In this document: positions 20,325-28,220 of the stretch, one piece after another
Layout of the letters: every line of letters begins with the position of its first letter
Numbering within the stretch: the stretch's first letter is position 1
Origin: Rhodothalassium salexigens DSM 2132
GTDB taxonomy: Bacteria > Pseudomonadota > Alphaproteobacteria > Sphingomonadales > Rhodothalassiaceae
Reading direction: 5' to 3'
Assembly (NCBI RefSeq): GCF_004341375.1
Contig: NZ_SLXO01000002.1
Location: 310,001 to 374,000, forward strand
DNA: 64,000 bases
Translations under genes and position numbers: made by a program
Notes under the pieces: model-generated
The model's database searches: none
What the model saw: the letters and a program-made list of their open reading frames with translations, nothing else
Told to the model about the DNA's origin: nothing

Positions 20325-20789
20325 ATGAGCGACGTTCTCACACGGACCGACCTGCGGAATTTCCTCGGCAGCAGCGCTGAGGTGAACACGCCGCTGAAAT
20401 ACTATATCGACGGGCACGCGCTGCCCGACGCCAAGGGTGTGTTCACCGAGATCACCGACAGGTCGGCGACCCTGCACGGCCAGGCGATCATGATCTTTGG
20501 CCAGACCATCGTGGACGGCACCCTGGCGCTGTCCCTGACCAGCGACACCGACGCGTCGCTGACCGTGACCTGGACGTTCGACGGCTCCAGCCCGATGAGC
20601 CACACCATCCATGCCACCTATGCCGTCAACCCCAACAACCCCCACCGGTTGGACTTCAAGGAAACCCAACCGACCAACATGGCGGTGTTTTACATCCAGC
20701 AAGTGCCGGCCCTGAACGGCAGTGGCACCGACACCGAGATCTTCACCCGCGACGGCATGCTGATGCTCGGCGCCGTGCTCGCCCCTTAA
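20325..20789 (+). CDS. Uncharacterised 154-residue protein
   Basis: I do not recognise the family. It is a small, apparently soluble protein with no signal peptide or membrane segment. The sequence is rich in Thr, Asp and short alternating polar/hydrophobic stretches (for example HGQAIMIFGQTIVDGTLAL, ASLTVTWTFDG, HTIHATYAV), which suggests an all-beta fold. Codon use matches its neighbours, and a good ribosome binding site (AGAGGGG) precedes the ATG. It stands alone, with an AT-rich leader upstream and a perfect inverted repeat downstream, so it is probably a single-gene transcript. It could be a structural, adhesive or stress protein, but nothing in the sequence decides this. Confidence 0.75.
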   Translation: MSDVLTRTDLRNFLGSSAEVNTPLKYYIDGHALPDAKGVFTEITDRSATLHGQAIMIFGQTIVDGTLALSLTSDTDASLTVTWTFDGSSPMSHTIHATYAVNPNNPHRLDFKETQPTNMAVFYIQQVPALNGSGTDTEIFTRDGMLMLGAVLAP

Positions 20790-20846
20790 GCGCCGGCCCA
20801 ACCGCCGCTGCGCCGTTGCGACGCACCGGCATCGAAACGTCAAGGC

Positions 20847-20881
20847 GATGACCCCGTCGAGCACCGATCGGCGGGGTCATC
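20847..20881 (+). terminator. Perfect inverted repeat downstream of the orphan gene
   Basis: GATGACCCCG and CGGGGTCATC form a 10-bp perfect stem around a 15-base loop, 57 nt after the stop codon. There is no T-run, so it may work as a factor-assisted terminator or an mRNA 3' end. Confidence 0.5.
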
Positions 20882-20980
20882 ACGGTCAGGGGCACCTACG
20901 TTTGGGTCAGGGGTGCTTTGCTGCCGGTTCGGAGAACGGGCAGTTGGGCGGCCGGGTCGCGCCGGCCCCCGTGGCGCGGG

Positions 20981-21532
20981 TCAAAGCGGGCCCGGCGATG
21001 TCGGGCAGCTCAGCACCAGGCGCACGCCGTAGACGTCATCGCCACGCCCATCAATCCGCACCAGCCGGCGATAGCTGTTGACGCTCACCGTCGAGCAGCC
21101 GCGCTCGCGCGCATCACCCAGCAGTTGGTCGATCAGGCGCCCGCCCGCTTTGCGGTCGGCGGCCGGGCGTTCGATGGTGACCAGATAGTCGCCCTCGTCG
21201 AGCAGAACCGACGCCTTGTCGGCGGTGTAGCGGGCCTGCGGCACATCGCCTTCCACGTGAATGCAGCCACCAAGCGACGCCAGGGCGGCAAGCCCAAGGC
21301 CGGCGCCGGCCAAGCGCGTCCGCACGCGCCCCGTGCTGCGGTAGACGCCCGCCCGCGGACGAGCATGCGCGCCGGCAACCGCGCCAGCATCCGGGCCAGC
21401 GGCGCGGGCATGGTCACGGGCGCCCAAACGAACGTCCCTCCGGGCGTCGGCACCGACGGTCGGGACCGGGGCGGCGGGGCCGGACGACCGGCCGTGCCCC
21501 AGTTCGGACGGAGCTTGATGAGATGGGGTCAT
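20981..21532 (-). CDS. Candidate small lipoprotein, start uncertain
   Basis: Unknown family. The C-terminal 114 residues read as a lipoprotein: RTRLAGAGLGLAALASLGGC with lipobox LGGC, then a compact domain ending in DDVYGVRLVLSCP that contains a second and third Cys. Two starts compete. The ATG at 21532 has an excellent AAGGAGG site and lies about 55 nt downstream of a well-formed promoter, but adds a 69-residue Ala/Arg/Pro-rich leader that would bury the lipobox. A GTG at 21325 gives a normal lipoprotein signal but only GGGGC upstream. I list the longer form because the initiation signals are better. If the shorter one is right, the upstream 207 bp is leader. Confidence 0.55.
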   Translation of the reverse strand: MTPSHQAPSELGHGRSSGPAAPVPTVGADARRDVRLGARDHARAAGPDAGAVAGAHARPRAGVYRSTGRVRTRLAGAGLGLAALASLGGCIHVEGDVPQARYTADKASVLLDEGDYLVTIERPAADRKAGGRLIDQLLGDARERGCSTVSVNSYRRLVRIDGRGDDVYGVRLVLSCPTSPGPL

Positions 21533-21592
21533 GGGCGGCGCCTCCTTGGCTATCGGTCGACCAAACCATATCGTTTCGTAATAGGTCGATCC

Positions 21593-21621
21593 GTTATATC
21601 TCGGAGACGATATATCGGCAA
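21593..21621 (-). promoter_or_regulatory. Promoter with overlapping palindromic operator
   Basis: On the minus strand, TTGCCG (21621-21616) and TATAAC (21598-21593) are separated by exactly 17 bp. A perfect 10-bp palindrome CGATATATCG at 21608-21617 overlaps the end of the -35 and enters the spacer. A nested inverted repeat ATATC/GATAT spans 21596-21613, and a related CGATATGG lies further downstream (reverse of 21576-21583). This layout suits repression by a dimeric regulator; which one is unknown. Confidence 0.55.
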
Positions 21622-21714
21622 GTCCGATTACAGGCCGCCGCGCAGCCATGACCGACGCGGCACGACCGGGGATAGGCACCGGCGCGCCTCGGCTCGGGCG
21701 GCTGGACAGGGATC

Positions 21715-21789
21715 GGTTGGGCTCGGAGCGGTTGATCTCGGGGCGATCGGCCTCCGGGCGATCAGCCTCGGGACGATCGGGCTCGGGCC
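21715..21789. repeat. Five 15-bp tandem repeat units
   Basis: Units run 21715-21729, 21730-21744, 21745-21759, 21760-21774 and 21775-21789, each close to GATCGGCCTCGGGGC, with a degenerate sixth copy after. On the minus strand they would read as RPEAD-like pentapeptides in the open frame of the lipoprotein gene, but they lie upstream of its promoter. Confidence 0.8.
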
Positions 21790-21886
21790 GCTCGACCACC
21801 CCCTGGCCCTGAGCGGCGTGGCCGAGCGGCCTCGGGGGTGGTCTGGGCTTCGACGGTGGTCTCACGGCTTCGACGGAGGTCTGGGC

Positions 21887-22681
21887 TTAGCTGGCGACCA
21901 CCAGGCGCCGATAGAGGTGCCAGGAGGAGTGCCCCAGGATCGGCATCACCAGGGCCAGCCCCACGAACAGCGCCAGCGTCCCGGCGACCAGCGCGGCCGC
22001 GACGATCAGCCCCCAAAGAGCGGTTTCTTTGGGGTTGCGCGCCACCGCCCGCAAGGAGGTGGCGACGGCGCCGAGCGGGCCGATCTCCGGCCGGTCGAGC
22101 ATCAGCGGGAACGCCACCACGGTGGTGGCGAGCACCACAGCAGCGAAACCAAAGCCCAGAAGGTGGCCGACGACGATCAGTTTCAACCCCTCCACCGAGG
22201 TCAGCACGGCGGTGAAGAAGGCCAGCGTGCCGCCCGACACGTCCAAGCCGCTGGTCTGCTGGAACAAGCCATAGGCGGCCGCCAACCAGGCCATGAAGAA
22301 CGCCGCCAGCAGGCCGCCGAGCGCCCACAGCCCGCCCCTGCGCGGCGCGCCGGCGATCGGGATCGCGTGGGTCCAATGGATCTCCAGGCCCTGTTCGCGG
22401 CGGCGGGAAATGTCGTAGAGCCCGAGCGCGATGAACGGCCCCATGAGCGCAAAGCCCGAGACCAGCGGGAACAACAGCGGCAACAGCGACTGGTTGAGCG
22501 CCACCTGCACCAGCACCAGCCCGCACACGGGGTAGATCAGCCCCAGAAAGAACAGATGGCTCGGTCTGGCGCGAAAATCGTCGAGCCCGGCGCGCAACGC
22601 CGCCTGGATGTCGTCGGTGTGAATACGCCGGACCTCGGGCGCCACGCGCGCGGTCTCGGCGTGAACGGTGGTGTATGCCAT
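21887..22681 (-). CDS. DUF2189 family integral membrane protein
   Basis: Inner-membrane protein of unknown function. 264 residues with about six hydrophobic segments, for example LFFLGLIYPVCGLVLVQVAL, LLPLLFPLVSGFALMGPFIAL and LWGLIVAAALVAGTLALFVGLAL. The family signature region near residues 20-50 (DDIQAALRAGLDDFRARPSHLFFLGLIYP) and the conserved basic loop YDISRRREQGL after the second segment are present. The ATG at 22681 has GAGGGGAGGGG just upstream. It lies downstream of gor on the same strand, but a 305-bp gap with a terminator separates them. No regulator or enzyme partner suggests its role. Confidence 0.85.
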   Translation of the reverse strand: MAYTTVHAETARVAPEVRRIHTDDIQAALRAGLDDFRARPSHLFFLGLIYPVCGLVLVQVALNQSLLPLLFPLVSGFALMGPFIALGLYDISRRREQGLEIHWTHAIPIAGAPRRGGLWALGGLLAAFFMAWLAAAYGLFQQTSGLDVSGGTLAFFTAVLTSVEGLKLIVVGHLLGFGFAAVVLATTVVAFPLMLDRPEIGPLGAVATSLRAVARNPKETALWGLIVAAALVAGTLALFVGLALVMPILGHSSWHLYRRLVVAS

Positions 22682-22986
22682 TGGCCCCTCCCCTCAGATG
22701 ATGGCCAGTGATGACCGGCCGCGCTCACCGGGCCGGGCGGCCGACCACCGCCCTCCGCTTGCGCAACCGGGCGCCCGAAATCGCCGGACGCTGCATCATC
22801 CTACCAGGGAAAGGAGACGGAAAAAATCCGATTCCACCGGATCGACAGACCGATTATTGCTAGCCAGCCCGCGCCGGCCGTTCGCCGTGACCGGCGCGCG
22901 GGCGGAAAAACCGACAAAACGCCCGCGCCGCTGGCCCCGGCCGCGCGGGGCGTCCGCCCAGCACCATGGCCCCGGCCGGGCGGGGG
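22682..22986. other. 305-bp intergenic stretch between gor and the DUF2189 gene
   Basis: Contains the likely gor terminator (22821-22842) and presumably the DUF2189 promoter. The rest is GC-rich with several short self-complementary CCGGCC-type segments, but I see no gene and no clear -10/-35 pair. Confidence 0.5.
22821..22842 (-). terminator. Intrinsic terminator after gor
   Basis: Read on the minus strand: ATCCG, loop GTGGAAT, CGGAT, followed by a run of six T. This is the clearest T-run terminator in the window. It lies about 145 nt downstream of the gor stop, so gor would carry a long 3'UTR. Confidence 0.55.
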
Positions 22987-24354
22987 TTATCGGTCCGGGC
23001 GCTTCTCGCGCATGAGCACGAATTCCTCGGCGCTCGACGGGTGAATGGCCACCGTGGCGTCGAGCTGCGCCTTGGTCAGCCCCATCTTCACCGCCACCGC
23101 CAGGCCCTGCATGATCTCGGGCGCCTCGGGGCCGATCATGTGCAGACCGATCACCCGGTCGGTATCGGGGTCGACGATCGCCTTGGCGAAGGCGCGCTCG
23201 TCCCGGCCCGCCAGGGTGTTGCGCATGGGCTTGAAGTCCGAGGTGTAGACGTCGCAACGGCCGAGCTTGGAAATCGCCTCGTCCTCGGTCAGGCCGACGG
23301 TGGCGATCGGCGGCTGGGAGAACACCGCCGACGCCACATGGGTATGGTCGGCCGAGGTGCGCTCGCCCTTATACTTGGTCAGCGCGAAGGCGTGGCCCTC
23401 CTTGATCGCCACCGGCGTCAATTGGATGCGGTCGGTGACGTCGCCGACGGCATAGATATTGTCCACATTGGTCTGGGAATAGTCGTCCACCTCGATGGCG
23501 CCGGTCTCGGCGGTGGCGACCCCGGCCCGATCGAGCCCCAACCCGGCCACATGGGGCTGCCGGCCGATGGCGAACATCACCTGATCGACCTGCAGGCTGG
23601 TGCCGTCGCTCAGCGTCACATCGAGCCCGTCGGCGCTCTTGTCGATCCGCTCGACCACCGCATGGGTCCGGATATCGACACCCTGGGCGGTCATGATCCG
23701 GGTCAGCCGGTCGCGCAGATCCTCGTCGAAGCCGCGCAGGATCTTGTCCTTGCGATAGGCGAGCGTGGTTTGCGCGCCCAAGCCGTTGAAGATGCCGGCG
23801 AACTCCACCGCGATATAGCCGCCGCCGCAGACCAGCACCCGGTTGGGAAACTCGCTCAGGTGGAACGCCTCGTTCGACGTGATGGCGTGTTCGATGCCGG
23901 GCAGGTCGGGCAGATTGGGCCGGCCGCCGACCGCGATCAGGATCGTCTCGGCGGTGATCAGCCGGCCGCCCACGTCGAGCGTGTGATTGTCCACGAACGT
24001 GGCCCGCGCCTGGTGAATATCGACGCCGGCAGCCTCAAGGCCCTTGGTATAGAGACCGTTCAGGCGGTCGATCTCGGCATCCTTGGCGGCGATCAACCGG
24101 CCCCAGTCGAAGCTCGGCGCGCCCGGCAGCGACCAGCCATAGCCCGCTGCATCCGCGAAATCCTCGCCAAAGTGCGAGGCGTAGACCAACAGCTTCTTGG
24201 GCACACACCCCCGGATCACGCAGGTGCCGCCGACGCGATACTCCTCGGCCACCGCGACCCGGGCGCCGAAGCTGGCCGCCATGCGCGCCGCGCGCACGCC
24301 GCCCGACCCGGCCCCGATCACAAACAAGTCATAATCGTACGCATGCTCTGCCAT
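22987..24354 (-). CDS. gor: Glutathione-disulfide reductase
   Basis: FAD- and NADPH-dependent reduction of glutathione disulfide in the cytoplasm. 455 residues from the ATG at 24354 (AGGA upstream); an in-frame ATG at 24387 adds 11 unlikely residues. The FAD-binding motif is FVIGAGSGGVRAARMAA (11-27), and the redox-active pair is C45/C50 in GGTCVIRGCVPKK. A second Rossmann motif (VCGGGYIAVEFAG) binds NADPH, although an Arg-rich loop needed for NADPH preference is only partly clear. The catalytic H438/E443 pair is in AIHPSSAEE near the C-terminus. It is divergent from the phosphoglycolate phosphatase gene. Mycothione or trypanothione reductase is unlikely given the CVIRGC form. Confidence 0.93.
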   Translation of the reverse strand: MAEHAYDYDLFVIGAGSGGVRAARMAASFGARVAVAEEYRVGGTCVIRGCVPKKLLVYASHFGEDFADAAGYGWSLPGAPSFDWGRLIAAKDAEIDRLNGLYTKGLEAAGVDIHQARATFVDNHTLDVGGRLITAETILIAVGGRPNLPDLPGIEHAITSNEAFHLSEFPNRVLVCGGGYIAVEFAGIFNGLGAQTTLAYRKDKILRGFDEDLRDRLTRIMTAQGVDIRTHAVVERIDKSADGLDVTLSDGTSLQVDQVMFAIGRQPHVAGLGLDRAGVATAETGAIEVDDYSQTNVDNIYAVGDVTDRIQLTPVAIKEGHAFALTKYKGERTSADHTHVASAVFSQPPIATVGLTEDEAISKLGRCDVYTSDFKPMRNTLAGRDERAFAKAIVDPDTDRVIGLHMIGPEAPEIMQGLAVAVKMGLTKAQLDATVAIHPSSAEEFVLMREKRPDR

Positions 24355-24535
24355 CGTTCCTCGCCTTTCGCACCGGCACACTTCCACTTCATACGAAAGC
24401 CCTAACTAGGCGGTGCGTTATGATGTTACAAGAGCGGCCCGGCCGGCGCGCGGTCCGTATCCGGTTGTCCGCCGGTGGCATCTGGGCCATCAAGACGACT
24501 GGTCTTTTTTCTCGTCGCGATCCGGAGAACCGCCC

Positions 24536-25219
24536 ATGGCCCCGCTTGACTGTCGCAATCTGATCCTCGACCTGGACGGCACGCTGGTCGACAGCGCCCC
24601 CGACCTGACCCGGGCGCTCAATCATGTGCTCGCGAGCCTGGACCGGCCGGCGCTCGACCCGCAGACGGTACGCCACATGGTCGGCCAGGGCGCGGCCAAG
24701 CTGATCGAACGCGGCCTGGCGCATACCGGCGGCGCCGAGGGCGTGCCCGCGGTGGCCGACTTGCTGCCCGGGTTCCTGGATTTCTATGGCGCCCATATCG
24801 CCGACGGATCGCGGCCGTTTCCCGGCGCCGTTGACCTGCTCGACCGGGCGCGCGCGGCCGGGCTGCGGCTCGGCCTGTGCACCAACAAACCCCAGGCGAT
24901 GACCGAGGCGCTGATGGACGCGCTCGACCTGAGCGACTATTTCGACGTCATGATCGGCGGCGACGCCCTGAGCGGCCGCAAGCCCGACCCGGTGCACCTG
25001 GACACCGTCTTGGCGCGGCTTGGCGACGGCCCGGCGGTTTTGCTGGGCGACACCGCCACCGACGTGGCCGCGGGCCGGGCCTCGGGCGTGCCGGTGGGCG
25101 TGGTCAGCTTCGGCTTCTCGGCGATCCCGGCGGCCGAGCTCGGCGGCACCTTCCTGATCGACGATTTCGCCGACGTGGACCGCCATTTGGCGCCCCTGGC
25201 AAGGCCGGCGCGGGTCTGA
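24536..25219 (+). CDS. gph: Phosphoglycolate phosphatase (HAD family)
   Basis: HAD-superfamily phosphatase that removes phosphate from 2-phosphoglycolate formed in DNA repair or oxygenase side reactions. 227 residues from the ATG at 24536 with GGAG upstream; the open frame from 24413 overlaps the promoter region and is not used. HAD motif I is LDLDGTLVDS (nucleophile D12, D14), motif II is LCTNKP, motif III includes GRKPDP, and motif IV is LLGDTATDV. The helical cap lies at about 20-85. Divergent pairing with gor is seen in other alphaproteobacteria. Substrate assignment rests on family similarity, since other HAD phosphatases share these motifs. Confidence 0.9.
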   Translation: MAPLDCRNLILDLDGTLVDSAPDLTRALNHVLASLDRPALDPQTVRHMVGQGAAKLIERGLAHTGGAEGVPAVADLLPGFLDFYGAHIADGSRPFPGAVDLLDRARAAGLRLGLCTNKPQAMTEALMDALDLSDYFDVMIGGDALSGRKPDPVHLDTVLARLGDGPAVLLGDTATDVAAGRASGVPVGVVSFGFSAIPAAELGGTFLIDDFADVDRHLAPLARPARV

Positions 25220-25284
25220 TAAGCTTAATCTCACAACCTGCGGACGCCCCTATCGCGGCGTCCGCCGACGGGTAGCGCGATCCC

Positions 25285-26655
25285 ATGGCTTCCGAACGCA
25301 CATTCAGCCGGCCCGAAAACCGGCTTGTCGCCCGCTTGGGCGTCGGCGTCGCCGCCGCCACCGGCGTCTTCGCACTCCTGTGGGCCATGGGGGCGGTCGG
25401 CGCCATCGGCTTTTTGACCGGCGTCGCCGGTGTCGGATTGCTCGGCCTGTGGTCGACCCTGGCGTTCCGTCACGACCTGCAATCGGCGCGGCGCGAGGCG
25501 GCGGCGCGGCTGCGCACCCGGCTGGCCAAGAGCCTCAAGGGGCCGTTGCGCGCCCATGTGGTCGAAGGCGTCGCCGATCCGCTCTTGTTGCTGTCGCCCG
25601 ACAAGGAAATCCGCGTCGCCAACCGCGCCGCGCGCCAATTGTTCGGCGACCATATCGAAGGCCGGGCGGTGGCCTTGCACCTGCGCGACCCCGCAGCCCT
25701 CGAAGCCATCGACGAGGCGATCGAGCTCGGCGCGTCGGCGCGCCTGGAAGTGGCGTTCTCCCGGCCCGCCGACCGCACCCATGTGGTGTCGATCGCGCGG
25801 GTCGAAAACCACAGCACCGCCCAGCCGCGCCTCTTGGGCTTCAACGAGCCCGATTTCTACATCGTCGTCACCTTCCACGACATCACCCAGGCCAAACTGG
25901 CCGAACAGATGCGCGTCGACTTCGTCGCCAATGCCAGCCACGAATTGCGCACGCCGCTGTCGTCGCTGATCGGCTTTATCGAGACGCTCGAGTCCATGGA
26001 CGAGCGCGACCCCGAAGCCCAGGCACGGTTCCTGTCGATCATGCACAGCGAGGCGGATCGCATGGTGCGCGTGATCGACGATCTGTTGTCCCTGTCGCGG
26101 ATCGAGTTGGACCGCCACGTCCAGCCGCGCGGCCGGGTCGACCTGGCGCGGCTGATCGACGACGTACTCAAAAGCCAGACCCACGACGCCGAGGCCCGCC
26201 ATATGACGCTCGAAGCCGACCTGCCCGGCGACCTGCCGGCGGTGCGCGGCGACCGCGATCAGTTGTTCCAGGTGTTCCAGAACCTGGTGCGCAACGCCAT
26301 CAAATACGCCAATGAGGGCTCGACGGTGACCGTGCGCGGGCGGCCGCTCGACCGGGTGCCGGAGTCGGGCGAGCCCGGTGCCAGCGTGCAGGTGATCGAC
26401 CGCGGCGAGGGTATCCCCGAGGAGCATCTGCCGCGCCTGACCGAACGGTTTTATCGGGTCGACACCGCCCGCTCGCGGCGCATCGGCGGCACCGGGCTGG
26501 GGCTCGCCATCGTCAAGCACATCGTCACCCGACACCGCGGCAACCTGACCATTGCCAGCACCTTGGGCCAGGGCACCACGGTGACGGTCAGCTTGCCGCT
26601 GTTCGAGCCCGCCGCCAGCGATGCCCGGCAGCGCGAGCCTGCCGGCGCCGCCTGA
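25285..26655 (+). CDS. phoR: Phosphate regulon sensor histidine kinase
   Basis: Membrane sensor kinase that phosphorylates PhoB under phosphate limitation and acts on information from the Pst transporter and PhoU. 456 residues: two transmembrane segments within 19-60, a short linker, a PAS-like domain at about 90-200, and HisKA with phospho-accepting H219 in NASHELRTPLSSLIG. The HATPase domain has an N box around NLVRNAIKYA, G1 in DRGEGIPEEH and G2 in GGTGLGLAIVKHIV. There is almost no periplasmic loop, as in E. coli PhoR, so sensing is through protein partners. It is the first gene of a phoR-pstSCAB-phoU-phoB cluster, 188 nt before pstS. Confidence 0.94.
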   Translation: MASERTFSRPENRLVARLGVGVAAATGVFALLWAMGAVGAIGFLTGVAGVGLLGLWSTLAFRHDLQSARREAAARLRTRLAKSLKGPLRAHVVEGVADPLLLLSPDKEIRVANRAARQLFGDHIEGRAVALHLRDPAALEAIDEAIELGASARLEVAFSRPADRTHVVSIARVENHSTAQPRLLGFNEPDFYIVVTFHDITQAKLAEQMRVDFVANASHELRTPLSSLIGFIETLESMDERDPEAQARFLSIMHSEADRMVRVIDDLLSLSRIELDRHVQPRGRVDLARLIDDVLKSQTHDAEARHMTLEADLPGDLPAVRGDRDQLFQVFQNLVRNAIKYANEGSTVTVRGRPLDRVPESGEPGASVQVIDRGEGIPEEHLPRLTERFYRVDTARSRRIGGTGLGLAIVKHIVTRHRGNLTIASTLGQGTTVTVSLPLFEPAASDARQREPAGAA

Positions 26656-26666
26656 CAGCCCGGCCA

Positions 26667-26706
26667 CGTGACAGCGTCACAAACAGGTAACATTGTCTCC
26701 TTAGAC
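26667..26706 (+). promoter_or_regulatory. Candidate PhoB box and -10 before pstS
   Basis: Read on the opposite strand, TGTTACC and TGTGACG (within 26667-26694) are direct repeats 11 bp apart. They loosely resemble the repeated TGTCA-type PhoB half sites. TTAGAC at 26701-26706 lies just downstream, where a PhoB-dependent -10 would sit. The match is partial. Confidence 0.3.
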
Positions 26707-26843
26707 GCTTGGTGAACGCCGCTGGCGCCTCGTGCGGCCGAACCGGCCGATGCCGGCGTCCATCCGTGCTGACATCGGTACCGCCGGTCGGGGCCCAGCG
26801 TCGAACCGGTGCGCTTTCAACCCGACGCTCTTGGAGATCCGCC

Positions 26844-28091
26844 GTGTCGTTTACGCCCGCGTCGAAGCCTTTCTTGATTTCCGCTTTGGCCCTGGTGGCG
26901 ATCTGGGCCGCCGATACCGCGCCGGCCGACGCCCAGGCGCGCGAACAAATCCGCGTGGTCGGGTCGTCCACCGTGTCACCCTTCGCCTCCGCCGTGGCCG
27001 AGGAATTCGGCCGCACGTCGCGCTTTCGCACCCCAATCGTCGAACAGACCGGCACCGGCGGCGGGTTGAAATTGTTCTGCGGCGGTGTCGGCCCCACCTA
27101 CCCGGACGTGACCAACGCCTCGCGGCCGATCAAGGCGTCGGAGGTCGCGCTCTGCGAAAGCAACGGCGTCACCGATATCATCGAGATCCGCATCGGCAGC
27201 GACGGCATCGTGCTGGCCAACGACCACCGCGGCGAAACGCTCACCCTGTCGCTGAGGGAAATCTATCTGGCCCTGGCGGCGTTCGTCCCGGTGGACGGAC
27301 GCATGGTCGCCAACCCCTACACCCGCTGGTCGGAAATCCGCTCGGACCTGCCCGACACCGAGATCGAGGTGCTCGGCCCGCCGCCCACCTCGGGCACCCG
27401 CGACGCCTTCAACGAACTGGCCATGGGCGGCGGCGCGGCCCATGTGACCGAGCCGGTCAGCCTCGACCTCGGCGTGCCCGCGACCTGCCGCCCCGGCAAC
27501 ACGGCGTGCCAGGAAGCCCGGGCCGCGGGCACGCTGCAATGGGTCGCCCCCAATGCTGCGGACGACGACTTCGCCGACGTGCGCGCGGTCCGCTTCGACA
27601 GCCTGGCCGCCGTCGAACACCGCCACCCCAGCGTGTTCGAAGCCATCGCCCACTATATCCGCGAGGACGGGCGTTATGTGGAAGCCGGCGAGTCGGACAA
27701 TCTGATCGTCCAGAAGCTGCTGTCCAACCCCGCAGCCTACGGCATTTTCGGCTATTCGTTCCTGGAACAGAATGCCGACGAATTGCAGGCCGCCCGCGTG
27801 GCCAGCGAAGACGCCACCTTCGTCGCGCCGACGTTCGAGAATATCGAGAGCGGCGCCTATCCGATTTCGCGCTCGCTGTTCTTTTACGTCAAGAAACAGC
27901 ATGTGGGCAGTGTGCCGGGCATCCAGCAATACATGCTCGAATTTCTGTCCGACCGACAGATGGGCACGCCTGAGAATTTCTTTCTCGATGGCGAATTGCC
28001 GGCGCGCGGCTTGATCCCGATCACCGGCGCGGCCCGGCAGACGATGATCGAGCGGGCAAAGAATCTGGCCACGCTGGAGCGGAAGTCGTAG
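26844..28091 (+). CDS. pstS: Phosphate ABC transporter substrate-binding protein
   Basis: Periplasmic phosphate-binding protein of the high-affinity Pst system. 415 residues from a GTG at 26844 with GGAG seven bases upstream. The open frame reaches 26709, but only the GTG start gives a normal signal peptide (about residues 1-30, FLISALALVAIWAADTAPADA). The mature protein starts with the PstS-like IRVVGSSTVSPFASAVAEEFG. Phosphate-site motifs are seen in TGTGGGLKLFCGG, TNASRPIK and PPPTSGTRDAF. At about 385 mature residues it belongs to the longer, PstS-like family common in alphaproteobacteria. A 129-nt gap with a stable stem separates it from pstC, a usual way to make the binding protein in excess. 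Confidence 0.95.
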   Translation: MSFTPASKPFLISALALVAIWAADTAPADAQAREQIRVVGSSTVSPFASAVAEEFGRTSRFRTPIVEQTGTGGGLKLFCGGVGPTYPDVTNASRPIKASEVALCESNGVTDIIEIRIGSDGIVLANDHRGETLTLSLREIYLALAAFVPVDGRMVANPYTRWSEIRSDLPDTEIEVLGPPPTSGTRDAFNELAMGGGAAHVTEPVSLDLGVPATCRPGNTACQEARAAGTLQWVAPNAADDDFADVRAVRFDSLAAVEHRHPSVFEAIAHYIREDGRYVEAGESDNLIVQKLLSNPAAYGIFGYSFLEQNADELQAARVASEDATFVAPTFENIESGAYPISRSLFFYVKKQHVGSVPGIQQYMLEFLSDRQMGTPENFFLDGELPARGLIPITGAARQTMIERAKNLATLERKS

Positions 28092-28107
28092 ACGGCGGTG
28101 TCAAAAC

Positions 28108-28164
28108 CGGGGGCGCCGGTGCGGCGCGCCCGACCAGCCGGACGGGTGGCGACGCCCGCCCCCG
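28108..28164 (+). promoter_or_regulatory. Stem-loop between pstS and pstC
   Basis: CGGGGGCG (28108-28115) pairs perfectly with CGCCCCCG (28157-28164) around a GC-rich 41-base loop that can itself fold. There is no T-run. It probably stabilises the pstS mRNA end or attenuates read-through into pstCAB. Confidence 0.4.
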
Positions 28165-28220
28165 ATGATCCAGCCGGCGCGCGCCGCCCGTGCGTGCGCC
28201 GCTGAAAGAGGAGACCTGAC

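Larger units (their letters stand above)
21533..21886. other. 354-bp non-coding stretch with promoter, palindrome and 15-bp repeats
   Basis: The stretch between the candidate lipoprotein and the DUF2189 gene (both on the minus strand). It holds an AT-rich promoter/operator patch at 21575-21621 and five 15-bp tandem units at 21715-21789. The lipoprotein frame stays open through it up to 21865, but the AT-rich patch and the lack of any conserved sequence argue against coding. Confidence 0.6.
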
